The notes under the pieces: model-generated
Database searches by the model: none
What the model saw: the letters and a program-made list of their open reading frames with translations, nothing else
What the model was told of the DNA's origin: nothing
Origin: Lepeophtheirus salmonis
Taxonomy: Eukaryota; Arthropoda; Copepoda; Siphonostomatoida; Caligidae
Assembly: GCF_016086655.4 (NCBI RefSeq)
Contig: NC_052131.2
Span: forward strand, 33,853,705 to 33,917,704
Direction of reading: 5' to 3'
Length of the DNA: 64,000 nucleotides
Shown here: in pieces, positions 13,320-23,175 of the stretch
Numbering within the stretch: the first letter of the stretch is position 1
Layout of the letters: each line of letters starts with the position of its first letter
Made by a program: the position numbers and the translations under genes

Positions 13320-13425
13320 AAAATAAAAAAAATTTGAAATTTTTTCCAAAAAATTTAATTTAAAAAAAAAAAAAAAAAAAAAATAAGCCCCCACCCCCTC
13401 TAATATAATCCTGCAGACCCCCCTG
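13320..13425 (+). mobile_element. CAGGGGCGTCC-family 3' fragment
   Basis: Ends CCTGCAGACCCCCCTG at 13,425 after an A-rich stretch and a CCCCCACCCCCTC block, as in other copies. Only the 3' portion is recognisable. The following bases (about 13,430-13,500) match part of the GAATTGAGGATCGACGT dispersed repeat. Confidence 0.5.
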
Positions 13426-13806
13426 GTGATCTCCTCCAAAACATTCCCCAAATTGATAGGGTTACCATGTTGATTTTCAGTTTTTTTTTACATGTCATTA
13501 TATGTTCATACGATTTTCATCATTACTGATATTTACATATTCCTTGAGTATGTTTTTGTATGTTTACATCATTCCATCCTTTTTTCTTAATGGGAGTCAA
13601 ACCCCCAAAAAGTTAGCCTCGTACTTTGTTACAACTTGCAGGGGATAAATAAATGTATAATTATGACACTCGTCACACCTTTGAATATTATTACTTATTA
13701 TGATTAACTCTCTATTTTGTTCATAAAGGACACGCTCATTATTTTGTTCTATGCATAGCCTAAAGATCCTTTAGTCCTTGTTTGTTCCTCGTCCTATACT
13801 TTATTA

Positions 13807-14347
13807 GAGGGATTCTCAACCTTTTTTATATATGTACCACTTGTAAAATATTTATTTAAATCAAGTACCCCCTTACCAGCACAAAGCATTTTTGACTTCT
13901 TTGACAGGGGCGTCCTCAGGATTTTTTTTTTGATTGAAAAAAAATTTTTTCAAAATATTCATTTTTTTCAAAAAAAAAAAAAAACGAAAATTACAGCTCT
14001 TCCCAAAAATAATCCATCGGCATTCTCAAAAAAATCCAAACATCTATATATATATTCTCAAAAAATGATATTCTTTGAAAAAAACATTCAAAATCCAGAA
14101 AAAATTTCAATTATAAAACTTTTTGGAAAAAAACTCAAATTTAAAATTTTTTGGAGATAAGTTTAAAACTCCAAAGCTTTTCAAAGAAAAGTAAATCAAA
14201 TTTCAAATATTAAATTTTCGAAAAAAAAGTTCTAATATAAAAAATCCAAATTTCTTAATTCCCCTGTTTTTATCCCTGTAAAATATTATTTAATAATCTC
14301 AAGTACCCCCTGGAGTGCTTCCAAGATCCCCCATTTGAGAACCACTG
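13807..14347. mobile_element. hAT-like non-autonomous element with 8-bp target duplication
   Basis: The left end GAGGGATTCTCAACC and the reverse complement of the right end, CAGTGGTTCTCAAATG, are the classic CAGTGGTTCTCAA-type termini of animal hAT elements. The subterminal AAGTACCCCC words are also inverted (left near 13,863, right near 14,300). The flanks are CTTTATTA (13,799-13,806) and CTTTATAA (14,348-14,355), a 7/8 match of the length expected for hAT. There is no transposase inside. A second element is inserted at 13,905. Confidence 0.8.
13905..14266 (-). mobile_element. CAGGGGCGTCC-family copy nested in the hAT-like element
   Basis: Starts CAGGGGCGTCCTCAGGAT and ends AATTCCCCTG, in inverted orientation relative to most copies: its interior reads as the reverse complement of the family, with A-rich runs on the plus strand. 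It lacks the GC-rich block normally next to the CAGGGG start of the forward strand, so the far end is shortened. On both sides the host hAT-like sequence resumes. This insertion is therefore younger than its host. Confidence 0.65.
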
Positions 14348-14615
14348 CTTTATAATATATGTAGGCTATGTTATTTATTACTAGCTTTGCTCTTCTCCCA
14401 CGTAGAATATACACCTTTTTTAAATTAATTTAAATAACAATCAAATGAATTAACGAAAGGTGTTCTCACCTTCCTCCTGAATAACTTTAAAAAAAATAGA
14501 AAAGGAAATGTTCCAATGGGGAATTTACCTCCCTAACTCTCCGATTTCATAAATATACACCTTTTGTGATCTGTAAATACTTACAACTTTGTATTATTAT
14601 GTACATTAGACTGCT

Positions 14616-15146
14616 CAGGGGTGTTCGCAACTAAAATTATTTTTGCTTTTTACAAGAAATTTTTTTGCCCAGGAGGAAAAATGTTTACGGAAATTCGGTA
14701 AAATTTAATATTTTAAATTTTTTTAATAAATTTTAAATTTTTTCCTAATAAATTTAATATTTTAAATTTTTTCCTAATAAATTTAATATTTTAAATTTTT
14801 TCCTAATAAATTTAATATTTTAAATTTTTTCCTAATAAATTTAATATTTTAAATTTTTTCCTAATAAATTTAATATTTTACAAAAAATTAAAATTTTTGT
14901 GAATACCTGCGGATTTAAAAAACAAAAAAAAGTTTAAATTTAAAAAAAAAATAATAATAATTTTTTGTGAATAACTGTGGATATTTAAAGAAAAAAAAAT
15001 TCAAAAATTGTAACTTTTTGTGAATAGCAAAGGATTTTTGAATTTGTTTTCAAAAAAATTTAATTTTTCAAGTTAAAAAAAAACAATCCCAAAAACCAAG
15101 CGCACCTCCCCCCAAAAATATGTATATAACCCTGCGGACGCCCCTG
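14616..15146 (+). mobile_element. CAGGGGCGTCC-family element with exact 5-bp target duplication
   Basis: Begins CAGGGGTGTTCGC and ends CCTGCGGACGCCCCTG. It is flanked directly on both sides by CTGCT (14,611-14,615 and 15,147-15,151). It is 531 bp long with no coding capacity. The interior has the family words TTTTTGTGAATAGC and GGATTTTTGAA and a 29-bp tandem array. This is the cleanest long copy in the window. Confidence 0.8.
14703..14885 (+). repeat. 29-bp tandem array inside the element
   Basis: The unit CCTAATAAATTTAATATTTT followed by AAATTTTTT begins at 14,744, 14,773, 14,802, 14,831 and 14,860, a period of exactly 29 bases with near-perfect units. Confidence 0.85.
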
Positions 15147-15565
15147 CTGCTTATTAAATTTGGTTTTACTAGTGTTTGGTTTGGCTCTCAAAATTCAAGC
15201 CCATTATCCTTTTTGTTGGACGAAACTATTTCGGTCATTTAAAAAAGTTTATTTCTAATATAAAATAATTCATTTACAATTAATCAATGATGTAATCCTG
15301 GATTTGAGTCATTATGAAAAATACGCTGACGCTGATGACGTTATTGACTATTTGTGAGTGTTACACTAATTGCAAAATGTGAAGGATCATATTAATTACT
15401 GTCCATCAGAAAGAACGAAAAACTGTGAAGACATAAACAGTGAAGTAGTATTTTCATTTTTAAATTACAGTACAATGGATCTCGAAGACTCTTATTCTTT
15501 TCTGGATTCTTCACAAACTATGAAGAAATTCCATCTAATAGTTAAAATTTGGATAATTCTATTCA

Positions 15566-15757
15566 AAGGAGCGTCCGTAGGATATATATATATTTTAGGG
15601 TAATTTGACTTCGTTTTTAAAATTTTACGTACACAGTTTTAAAAATTAAATTTTTTGCTCCACAGCATAATTTGATCTTTTTTTTTTAACAAATCCTTAA
15701 AAAAAATTATTTTATGTTTTCTCCTGATAATTCCCCTCCCCCCTGAGGATTCACTTG
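15566..15757 (-). mobile_element. Short inverted CAGGGGCGTCC-family copy
   Basis: The left end AAGGAGCGTCCGTAGGATAT is a decayed family terminus followed by the TATATATATTTTAGGG block, which in forward copies lies next to the 3' end. The right end CTCCCCCCTGAGGATTCACT plus TG matches the reverse complement of the family start. It is about 190 bp, with the middle mostly lost. No target duplication is evident. Confidence 0.55.
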
Positions 15758-16345
15758 AAATTAGTTATTACATGCTAATATTTTAAACTCTCATAAGTAC
15801 ATATTTGATGACCTTTATTATAAATATTCTCTTATTTCGGCCCGAAATTCCACAGCCTGGACCAAACCCCGACGTAGACCGACTTAACCTAAAGCCCAAT
15901 CAAATAAAGCCAATCCATCTCTAGTCTAGATAGATTTTACATATAAATCATTTATGACGTTATATTTGTTTTTGAATTGTAAACACGGTACAATGACATC
16001 TTACGAAGTGGATAACGTGGATAGTCAGAAAGAATTTTCATTTTGTATTTGAAAATTTGGGCTAAAATTTAATTTGATTTTAATGCTCCCCCTCCCCCCC
16101 CAAATTAAAAGATTATTATTCAAATTTAAAGAATTTGTTTAGATTTCTAGAATTTGTTTAGATTTCCAGAATTTTAGCTATAGTTTAGAACCTTTGTTTG
16201 ATTTGAGGTACATATATTGGCTGCAATATACCCCTTACAAATAAAATTCATTCATGGTAAATGAGCCTTTTTACTTGGTTATATCCGTTTATAAACAAAG
16301 CGGCAGAGAATTCTTCTGGCAAAAACTTTTTAATAAAATATGAAG
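15758..16345. other. Intergenic, no gene seen
   Basis: AT-rich spacer between two repeat elements, with no coding frame or RNA gene recognised. Confidence 0.5.
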
Positions 16346-17167
16346 CAGGGTGGAGCTTATTTTTTTAATTTGAAAAAATGTTGAGCTCTGAGGGTCCTAA
16401 ATTTTCCATTTTAGACTAAAGACATCGTTATAAACTTTGAACAGTTTTGAAAAATATTTAGAGGTATATGCAATCAACAATATTTCATTATTTTTTTAGT
16501 AGTGGTTGGTGCTAATTGATCAAAAAGAGCAAAGGCTGCCATAATTTACATTTTTTGCTATATGTCCATCTGTCTGATCGTAAAAGAAATGATATCCATA
16601 TTTACAATTTCTGTGTCCCAAATTATTAGAAATGGTGAATTTACAACTTGAAGTAGATAGAACAGATTATGTTAGGATAAAGTTGACCTTTTTTCGATCT
16701 TTTTACTCAGCCTTTAACGAATTAAAATACTTTATAAGGTAAATCCATTTAATAAATCGTAATTAAAGTATTATTAAATACTCATTGTGAATACCTTTTT
16801 CTAGCCTTTACTTGATACAAAAAGTTTTCTTATTCAAATTTTAATCAATAAATAAAGTAAGTCAAGTAATTAGTTAGTACCAACCTCTAGTAAAAAAAGA
16901 ATAAAATGTTTTTGATTGCAAATTGATTAGACTAAATTTGTTGTTTTTCTAGGTTTGTTGTAACAACAAACCTAGATGATATTCTGGTCAAAAGACTCTT
17001 TTTTGACAAAATTCGTAAAATTTCAAAAACTTTAGAGCCGTTGAGCTACCTCTAATTTTTTTTCAAACCTATTCAAAATTCATATACGATGTCTTTAGCC
17101 TAAGAAGAAAAATTTTACGAGCCTCAGAGCTCAACATTTCTCAAATTTAAAAATTAAGTTCCACCTG
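16346..17167. mobile_element. Foldback-type element with inverted repeats of about 125 bp
   Basis: The left arm (about 16,346-16,470) and the right arm (about 17,040-17,167) are imperfect reverse complements. Both contain ATGTTGAGCTCTGAGG, CTAAAGACATCGT and TTAGAGGTA in the same order. The ends are CAGGGTGGAGCTTA and CAGGTGGAACTTAA. The flanks are AATATGAAG (16,337-16,345) and AATATCCAG (17,168-17,176), a 7/9 match. No transposase frame is present. The interior carries a perfect 14-bp hairpin at 16,948-16,976. Confidence 0.7.
16948..16976. repeat. Perfect 14-bp palindrome
   Basis: TCTAGGTTTGTTGT and its exact reverse complement are separated by one base. It lies inside the foldback-type element but off its centre, so it is not simply the junction of the two arms. 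Confidence 0.85.
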
Positions 17168-17173
17168 AATATC

Positions 17174-17485
17174 CAGGGGATTCTGAATGAGGTGGGCTGG
17201 AAGGCCTGAGCCCCCAAAAAAAAAAAAAAAAAGAATATTTACTTTTAGCTAAAAAATTTAATATTTGAAAAAAAAATCATAAAGTTAAATATTTGAAATT
17301 TAATTCCAAAAAATTTAATTTTCGATTTATTTTTTTTTAAATTTAATTTTTTGTAAACAGCTGCAATTTTTTCCGAGAATAATTTTATTTTTTCGTTTTT
17401 CAACAAAAAAAATCAAAAACAAAGCTTCCCCCGACACAAATAAAAAAATTTATTATCTTAATATATCGTCCTGCGGACGCCCCTG
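17174..17485 (+). mobile_element. CAGGGGCGTCC-family copy abutting the foldback element
   Basis: Starts CAGGGGATTCTGAATGAGG, a decayed start, with the GGGCTGGAAGGCCTGAGCCC block that follows it in other copies. It ends CCTGCGGACGCCCCTG. The flanks ATATC and ATATG agree at 4 of 5 bases. Its insertion point falls within the right flank of the foldback element. Confidence 0.7.
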
Positions 17486-17696
17486 ATATGACATTAATAC
17501 CTTAATATTAATTTAGTTAATATCTACAATTATTTAATATAAAATATAGGTGTATGTTACTCACACAGGCAGTCACACCACCTTGCGAATTACATTATTT
17601 TTTAAGTATGGCCATGCCCTATTTATAATTGTTTTATTCTGACAATCAAAGTACACAAATATTTATTTCTCGGAAAATCTTTTTACACCATTGCAA

Positions 17697-18760
17697 TCAG
17701 CGTAAAATTTCCTTGAAAATGAAATCAATTTCCCCATGGCCCCCATTTGCAGCAACTACAGCTCTCAGGCCCTTAGAAACTGCTTTAAACACTTTACGGA
17801 TGACCTCCTCCGACAAGTTCTCCCATGTGGGCTCTATGACGTCCCTCAAGTCTTCGACTCTGTGGTAGGAAGTCATACTAACCTCCCTTTCCAGAATGGA
17901 CTATAAGGAGAAGTCCATTACGTTGAGATCTAGGGAAGAAGGGGCCACATGTCCTTGCTCCAGAGGTCCTCGAAAGTAGTTTTGAACCACCCTTACACAT
18001 ACTATACAGTATGTGAAGATGATCCAACCTGTTGGAAGCAGTACTGTTCCTGGATCCAGGAAAGTACTTAGGACTGTAACTTGTCCAGATAGGCAAGTTG
18101 ATTGACCTTCACACACTTGGGAATGAAGATCAAGGGCATCCTCATCCCGCAGGAGGTGAAGCCGGACAGACCATCACCAAGACCAGCAATTGCCTCCTGA
18201 ACACAATGCACTCGATCAAAGGAATTTTCTTGATGTTGTGCTTCAACAATCAGCCGTTCTGGCTGTTGTAAGCCAGCTCCACGGTGAAGATCTTTTCTTC
18301 AGTCCAAATGATTCAAACGTGCACACAAGAATTGAGGAATTTCCGATACACCTTCACCTGGGTCAGCCTCTTGGTCATTGTGGCCTTACTGAGAAGCTAC
18401 CGCTTTTGTAGAAGATATGGATTCATACTCTGATCTTTCTTGATCATGCTACACATGGTTTTTCGAGACACACCAGGCTCATAAGCCATCTTTCTCGTGG
18501 AGCACTTTTTTTTTTGCAGTTAATCTTCGACCTCGTTGGTTCGATCAACTTGGGTGTCCTCATGGAACTCGAGACTGTCATTGACACTCCCAATCTCCTT
18601 GTATTGCTTGATCGTGTAGTAGACCGATGACTTGAACACATTGAGGTCTTGTGGGCCCCGATAATGGCCGAACAGCTCTTCCCTTCCAAATGAAGCAAAA
18701 TGATGGCGCCCTTCGGATTGATGATGTCGTCGTTAGCTGCTCAAGAATATGTTTTAGAAA
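17697..18760 (-). pseudogene. Near-full-length mariner transposase pseudogene
   Basis: Read on the minus strand in pieces, this follows a mariner transposase from end to end. It opens with NPKGAIILLHLEGKSCSAII. Next come SVYYTIKQYKEIGSVNDS and MAYEPGVSRKTMCSMIKKDQ. After these are EKIFTVELAYNSQNG, CVKVNQLAYLDKLQS and DLWSKDMWPLLP. It closes with ENLSEEVIRKVFKAVSKGL, then RAVVAANGGHGEIDFIFKEI and LR before a stop at 17,697. Several frame changes and in-frame stops interrupt it, so it cannot be translated as one protein. It is a different mariner lineage from the relic at 45-446. Terminal inverted repeats were not resolved. Confidence 0.8.
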
Positions 18761-19145
18761 AAAGTTTCCTTAATAACAAACAAAGGTGGAAGTTGCATAA
18801 ACGATATGTAGCAAACAGAATTATAGGTTGCCCTGTAAGTCAAAAATAGAGGAATTTATCAATAATAACTATTTTAAATAAAACAACAATCTTTCAAAAG
18901 TTATAAAATACTTTTCTCCTACATTGATTATTTCTTATAAAAAAAGATAAATAAAGTATTGCTGTAGAAGGTAAAATGCGCCTTCTTTGTCCATTCTGTA
19001 TAACATCATAAGATTTGAACATGTACATACAATATGGTTGTAACGTTATATTTCTTCATTTTATACCACAAAATAAACATTTCTGAACTATCTTTCCTCT
19101 CCGCAAAATTCGAGAGTAAATATAGTCACCCGTCTAATGTACATA
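18761..19145. other. Intergenic, no gene seen
   Basis: Flank of the mariner pseudogene. It may include its terminal repeat (candidate near 18,824-18,850), but no convincing partner was found at the other end. Confidence 0.45.
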
Positions 19146-19253
19146 CAGGGGTCTCCCCAGAACTATATAAATATTATTTTGAATTAGGGGTTGGTTTTTG
19201 GATTTTCTTGAAAAAAAAGAGCCCCTCCAGCCCACCCCCTGCCTACACCCCTG
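19146..19253 (-). mobile_element. 108-bp CAGGGGCGTCC-family copy with exact 5-bp duplication
   Basis: Starts CAGGGGTCTCCCCAG and ends CCCACCCCCTGCCTACACCC plus CTG. It is flanked directly by ACATA on both sides (19,141-19,145 and 19,254-19,258). It is inverted relative to most copies and retains only the two ends. Confidence 0.75.
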
Positions 19254-20160
19254 ACATAATATGACATTCATTCATATTTGAAGGCACCGTGCGTTATTCA
19301 TTTCAAAGTCTCAAACTATTTCATACATATATATACATATGTATATAATCAAAGAATTACCTGTCACCTTTTGTATTTCTAACAAAATGCCAACATATTT
19401 TGAACATAAGCACATACATTTTACCTATTTGAATAATTCCTTCATACACTTTAGCCTGCATCTCTTTTATATATTTTGCTTCAACAAAGCCTATTTTCTT
19501 TGTTTCTGTATGCAATAATAAACAGGATCCTAGTACATTCATATTATGTTTTACCTGCTTGGTAACAATAATTTGCTCTCAGGGGGGCTTTTTATTTACG
19601 GATCCTTTACAAGGTGATTAGCATAATTAAATTGTGTTTCTTGGTTACTTATGAGTTATGACTGCGTGATGTAAAATATTGGGATGATGCGGGCTAAATG
19701 ATGAATGTTTGAGAATAATTATATAATTAGGTTAGTACTATTAGACGTAGCCAGGGTTGTGAACGGAACACAAAATTGAACGGCGTTCCATGGAACGTAA
19801 GTTCAATAAACAGAACGGGTTTTTTTTTAACACTGAATGTTGAGCGCTAAAAATCAGATTTTAGCGCTCCGTTCCAATAGTGCTTACAAAAAAAATCAAG
19901 AAATCAAAGTTTATATTTATAATTTGTTTTTTAATTATGATTTAAAGTGATTATAAAGCAAAGACTTAGGATAACTATTTTGTAATAGTGGCACAGGGGG
20001 TGCTGATTCGGCAGTTTTGAAGGCTCTCATCGAACATGAAAGTTTCTAGTACTCTGCCTTAACTCAAACATTTGAACGGTTCAATAATTCTGAATCATTT
20101 GGACGTGAATGTAAGTATATGGGCTGCTAAAAAGAATAAATTCTGCTCTCGTTTGTAGTG
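19254..20160. other. Intergenic with TE-like debris
   Basis: Around 19,750-19,880 the sequence CAGGGTTGTGAACGGAACAC and a perfect 11-bp hairpin (GAGCGCTAAAA, six bases, reverse complement, 19,842-19,869) suggest the end of a hAT-like element. No gene is seen. Confidence 0.4.
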
Positions 20161-20172
20161 AGCAGTTTTAAC

Positions 20173-20430
20173 TTCGTCAAGCCTGACGAGACGAAATCAT
20201 TTTGTCAACAAAGTTTTTTCCAATGACGAAGACGAGACGAAGATGAAAATCTGACAAAAATCATGACGAAAACGAGACAAAGAGGAAAATCTGATAAAGA
20301 CGAAACTGACGAAAACGAAACTCTGGCGAAGACGAGACAAAGATAAGCCGAAGACGAAATGAAAGATAACTACCACGATGTCTGACGAAGATAATATTAA
20401 GACACTGACGAAATTCTGACAAAAACTATT
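20173..20430 (+). repeat. Degenerate GACGAAGACGAGACGAAGA repeat tract
   Basis: Variants of TCTGACGAAGACGAGACGAA recur many times over roughly 260 bases. A second short tract of the same words lies at 21,425-21,490. Units vary in length and no clean frame runs through, so it is degenerate satellite-like DNA and not a coding repeat. Confidence 0.7.
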
Positions 20431-22006
20431 GACTTACGATTACAAAGACAAAAAATATCAATACTATTACTGAGGATGATGTCTTGTGCAACATGTCCCA
20501 ATGGTCTTACAACAAACTCTTAACACAATAGTTTTCTTTAAGCATTAATAATTTAATCAATAATTTAGTGTGTGTGTATGTTTGTATTTCATTAGCCCAC
20601 AAGTTGTGCAGTATGGCCCAAAGTAGGTTTATAACCCATAGTCAAATTCAATTTTTGAATTACTAGTTTCAATATTTCTTTAAAAAATGTTATTTTTTTA
20701 TCTTACGAGTTTTTTAGCGAGCAAGTGTTAGGGTCAGTAACGATTGATCAGGGGAGTAACAAGTAAGGCTCGTAATTCCTCGAGTGTTTTTTAGCTCGAA
20801 AATACTCATGCAGCAAAATTCAGGTCACTATTAAAAAGTAAAATATTCAAAATCTGTTAAATTATAGTTCTTTCTGAATAATTCGTGAATCTATGAGAAA
20901 AAATATTGATTTTTTTACATACATTCTCATTCTTTGTATTTCTAGTCGTAATAGGCGAATATTTACGTATTTAATTCATTTAAGGCCATATCTTTTATAG
21001 TATTGTTATTTTGCTCGTGGCACTCACTACCTTTTAACTTCAACAAATACTATTTTGCAATTTATAGTTATGGCTCTTAAACGTTTTTAAGCCTAAGCCC
21101 CCCCCATTTTGAATACTAACCGCCTTTGCAAACCCAGTAGGAAGTCAAATGGATTATATAAATAAAAATTTTAGTTATACACTAGAGGTCATATATAAAA
21201 ACAGTAAATTGGCGTTAGGTTATGAGCCCACCACATGCCCCGCTGGTATATTGCTCAACCTGTGGGCAGAAAAAGTAAATAGAGTCTGGAATAAGGAGTT
21301 TACAATTATTTGATTAAACTTACTCCGGCTCATACTGAAATATTTTTTTGTACTTTAAAACCCTATTTTTCAAGTATTATTAATTACTAAGAAAATATAC
21401 ATTAAATTAGAAAAATCGTTTCCATTAAAGAGGAAACTCTGACAAAGACGAAACTTAGACAAAAACGAATTCTGACGAAGACAAGACGATACAAGTGTTC
21501 AGATTTCAATAGACCACCCGATATGTAAAAAACAGAAAATGCACTATTTTAAACCTAACAATTTGAAGAATATTTGGATGTAGAGTAGCTTAAATGTCAT
21601 GACGTTTCATTAAATCATCTGCAAGCAGCTATAAGAGGACATAAATAAACACAAATCCCACTCAGTATCTAGAAGGACATAGACAATAATTTCTATGATA
21701 TCGATCCTCAATCCTACTCAAATTCTAACAAGGATTTATACTTATAAGTTATAAGTCCACAATGGGTCTCCGTCTATCATGATTACACCGACTTTATACA
21801 TAAATGTTATTTCTTAATTAATTAAATAATAATGATGATTGATAACAGCTTTGAAAAACAACAATAACTACAAAACACTGCTTAAGTTGCAAATACAAAC
21901 GTCAGATGTTTTAGGTAACATTTGTTACAACTCCATGTATGTATTCTAAACGAGGAGCATAGGCAAAAACAAATAATTGAGGTTTTAGTAAGATATATTA
22001 AGGATG
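20431..22006. other. Intergenic with dispersed repeats
   Basis: Contains the second GACGAAG tract (21,425-21,490) and a minus-strand copy of the GAATTGAGGATCGACGT repeat (about 21,590-21,760, core at 21,700-21,719). No gene was recognised. Confidence 0.5.
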
Positions 22007-22533
22007 CTGGGGCGTCCGCATAGGGAGGGCTGGAGGCGCTGTAGCCCCCTTAAATTAAGAAATTTTGGTTTCTAACAAGATTTTTTTTGGGTCAGAATGA
22101 AAAAAAATTTACGTGAAAAATTTAATATTTGAATTTATTTTTTGTGAAGAGGTGTGAGTTTTTTAATCTTTTTTTCCAAATAATTTTATTTTTTGTGAAT
22201 AGCTGTGAATTTTTTACGAAAAAATATAATACTTGAAATTTTATTTTTGAATTGTTTTTCGAAAAAATTTAATTATCTGTAAATAGCTATGGATTTTTGA
22301 AAAAATTTGTAAACAGCTGTGGATGTTTGACATTTCAAATATGTAATTTTTTAGTAAATAGCTATGAATTTTTGAAAGTTTTTACAAAAAAATCAAATTT
22401 TTGAAATTTTTTTAAAACGACTATTTGATTTTTTTCCCATAAAGTTTTTTTTTTTTTTTTTTTTTCTAACCTTTTAATTTAGCCTAGCTCCCCCCCACCC
22501 TAAAATATATATATAATTTTGCAGACGCCCATG
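22007..22533 (+). mobile_element. CAGGGGCGTCC-family element
   Basis: Starts CTGGGGCGTCCGCA followed by the GGGAGGGCTGGAGGCGCTGT and AGCCCCC block. The interior is rich in GAATAGCTATGGATTTTTGA words. It ends TTTTGCAGACGCCCATG. It is about 527 bp. The flanks GGATG and ATATG agree only partly. Confidence 0.7.
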
Positions 22534-23090
22534 ATATGGTGATATAAATGAAACATTAACCGATCACCTACGATGTCATTACAATGCAAGATGTTTATTT
22601 TAACAGATGCAAAAACAATTAATTCTAAAGCCTCAAATTATCCAATAAAGAATAGGGATCTTAAGTGCTCCATGAATTAATTTATACAAGATTATTACAA
22701 TTTTGAAAATTTATGAGCTCACTCGCGTGATTATTTTTGCCATGCCTCCCACCCTTGGATTTATCATTATTCCTTCTAAAATTATTAATATCATAAATTA
22801 TATAGCCTATACCTAAGAAATATCACTACAATATAAGATCGTACGGAATATATTTCAATTAATAAAACGCCTATTCGTGCAAATCAAAAAACATATATAT
22901 ATATTATAATATAACTTCAACTCGTACACATGCATTTAAAAAATAGTTATAAAATTATTCGTGGCTCCATCTGGAGTTTTAAAGGTCAATCACTACACAG
23001 TAATCCATAATTAATGTTATATAATATATTCAATAAATACATATTATAAAATAGCTTCGAAAAACTAATTAAGCAGATGTAAATAAGCAG
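22534..23090. other. Intergenic, no gene seen
   Basis: AT-rich spacer upstream (plus-strand sense) of the tRNA gene. Nothing recognised. Confidence 0.5.
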
Positions 23091-23096
23091 AAAAAA
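23091..23096 (-). terminator. RNA polymerase III terminator of tRNA-Trp
   Basis: On the minus strand a run of six T residues begins seven bases after the 3' end of the tRNA gene, the usual Pol III stop signal. Confidence 0.75.
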
Positions 23097-23103
23097 GTAA
23101 CAT

Positions 23104-23175
23104 TGACCCCGACGTGATTCGAACACGCAGCCTTCTGATCTGGAGTCAGACGCGCTACCGTTGCGCCACGGAGTC
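23104..23175 (-). tRNA. tRNA-Trp (anticodon CCA)
   Basis: The minus-strand sequence of 72 bases folds as a standard cloverleaf. The acceptor GACTCCG pairs with CGGGGTC (one G-T pair) before discriminator A. The anticodon stem TCTGA/TCAGA encloses loop CTCCAGA, giving anticodon CCA. The T loop reads TTCGAAT. The A-box (TGGCGCAACGG) and B-box (GTTCGAATC) promoters are intact. There is no intron and CCA is not encoded, as usual in eukaryotes. It should be functional and stands alone in this window. Confidence 0.97.

Noticed and set aside
14744..14885. Regular 29-bp repeats, CRISPR-like spacing
   Set aside because: Units are directly adjacent with no spacers, in a eukaryotic mobile element, so this is a tandem array.
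15370..15603. 77-residue frame starting MQNVKDHINY
   Set aside because: It looks somewhat protein-like but has no recognisable domain or splice partners, and runs into a mobile element end.
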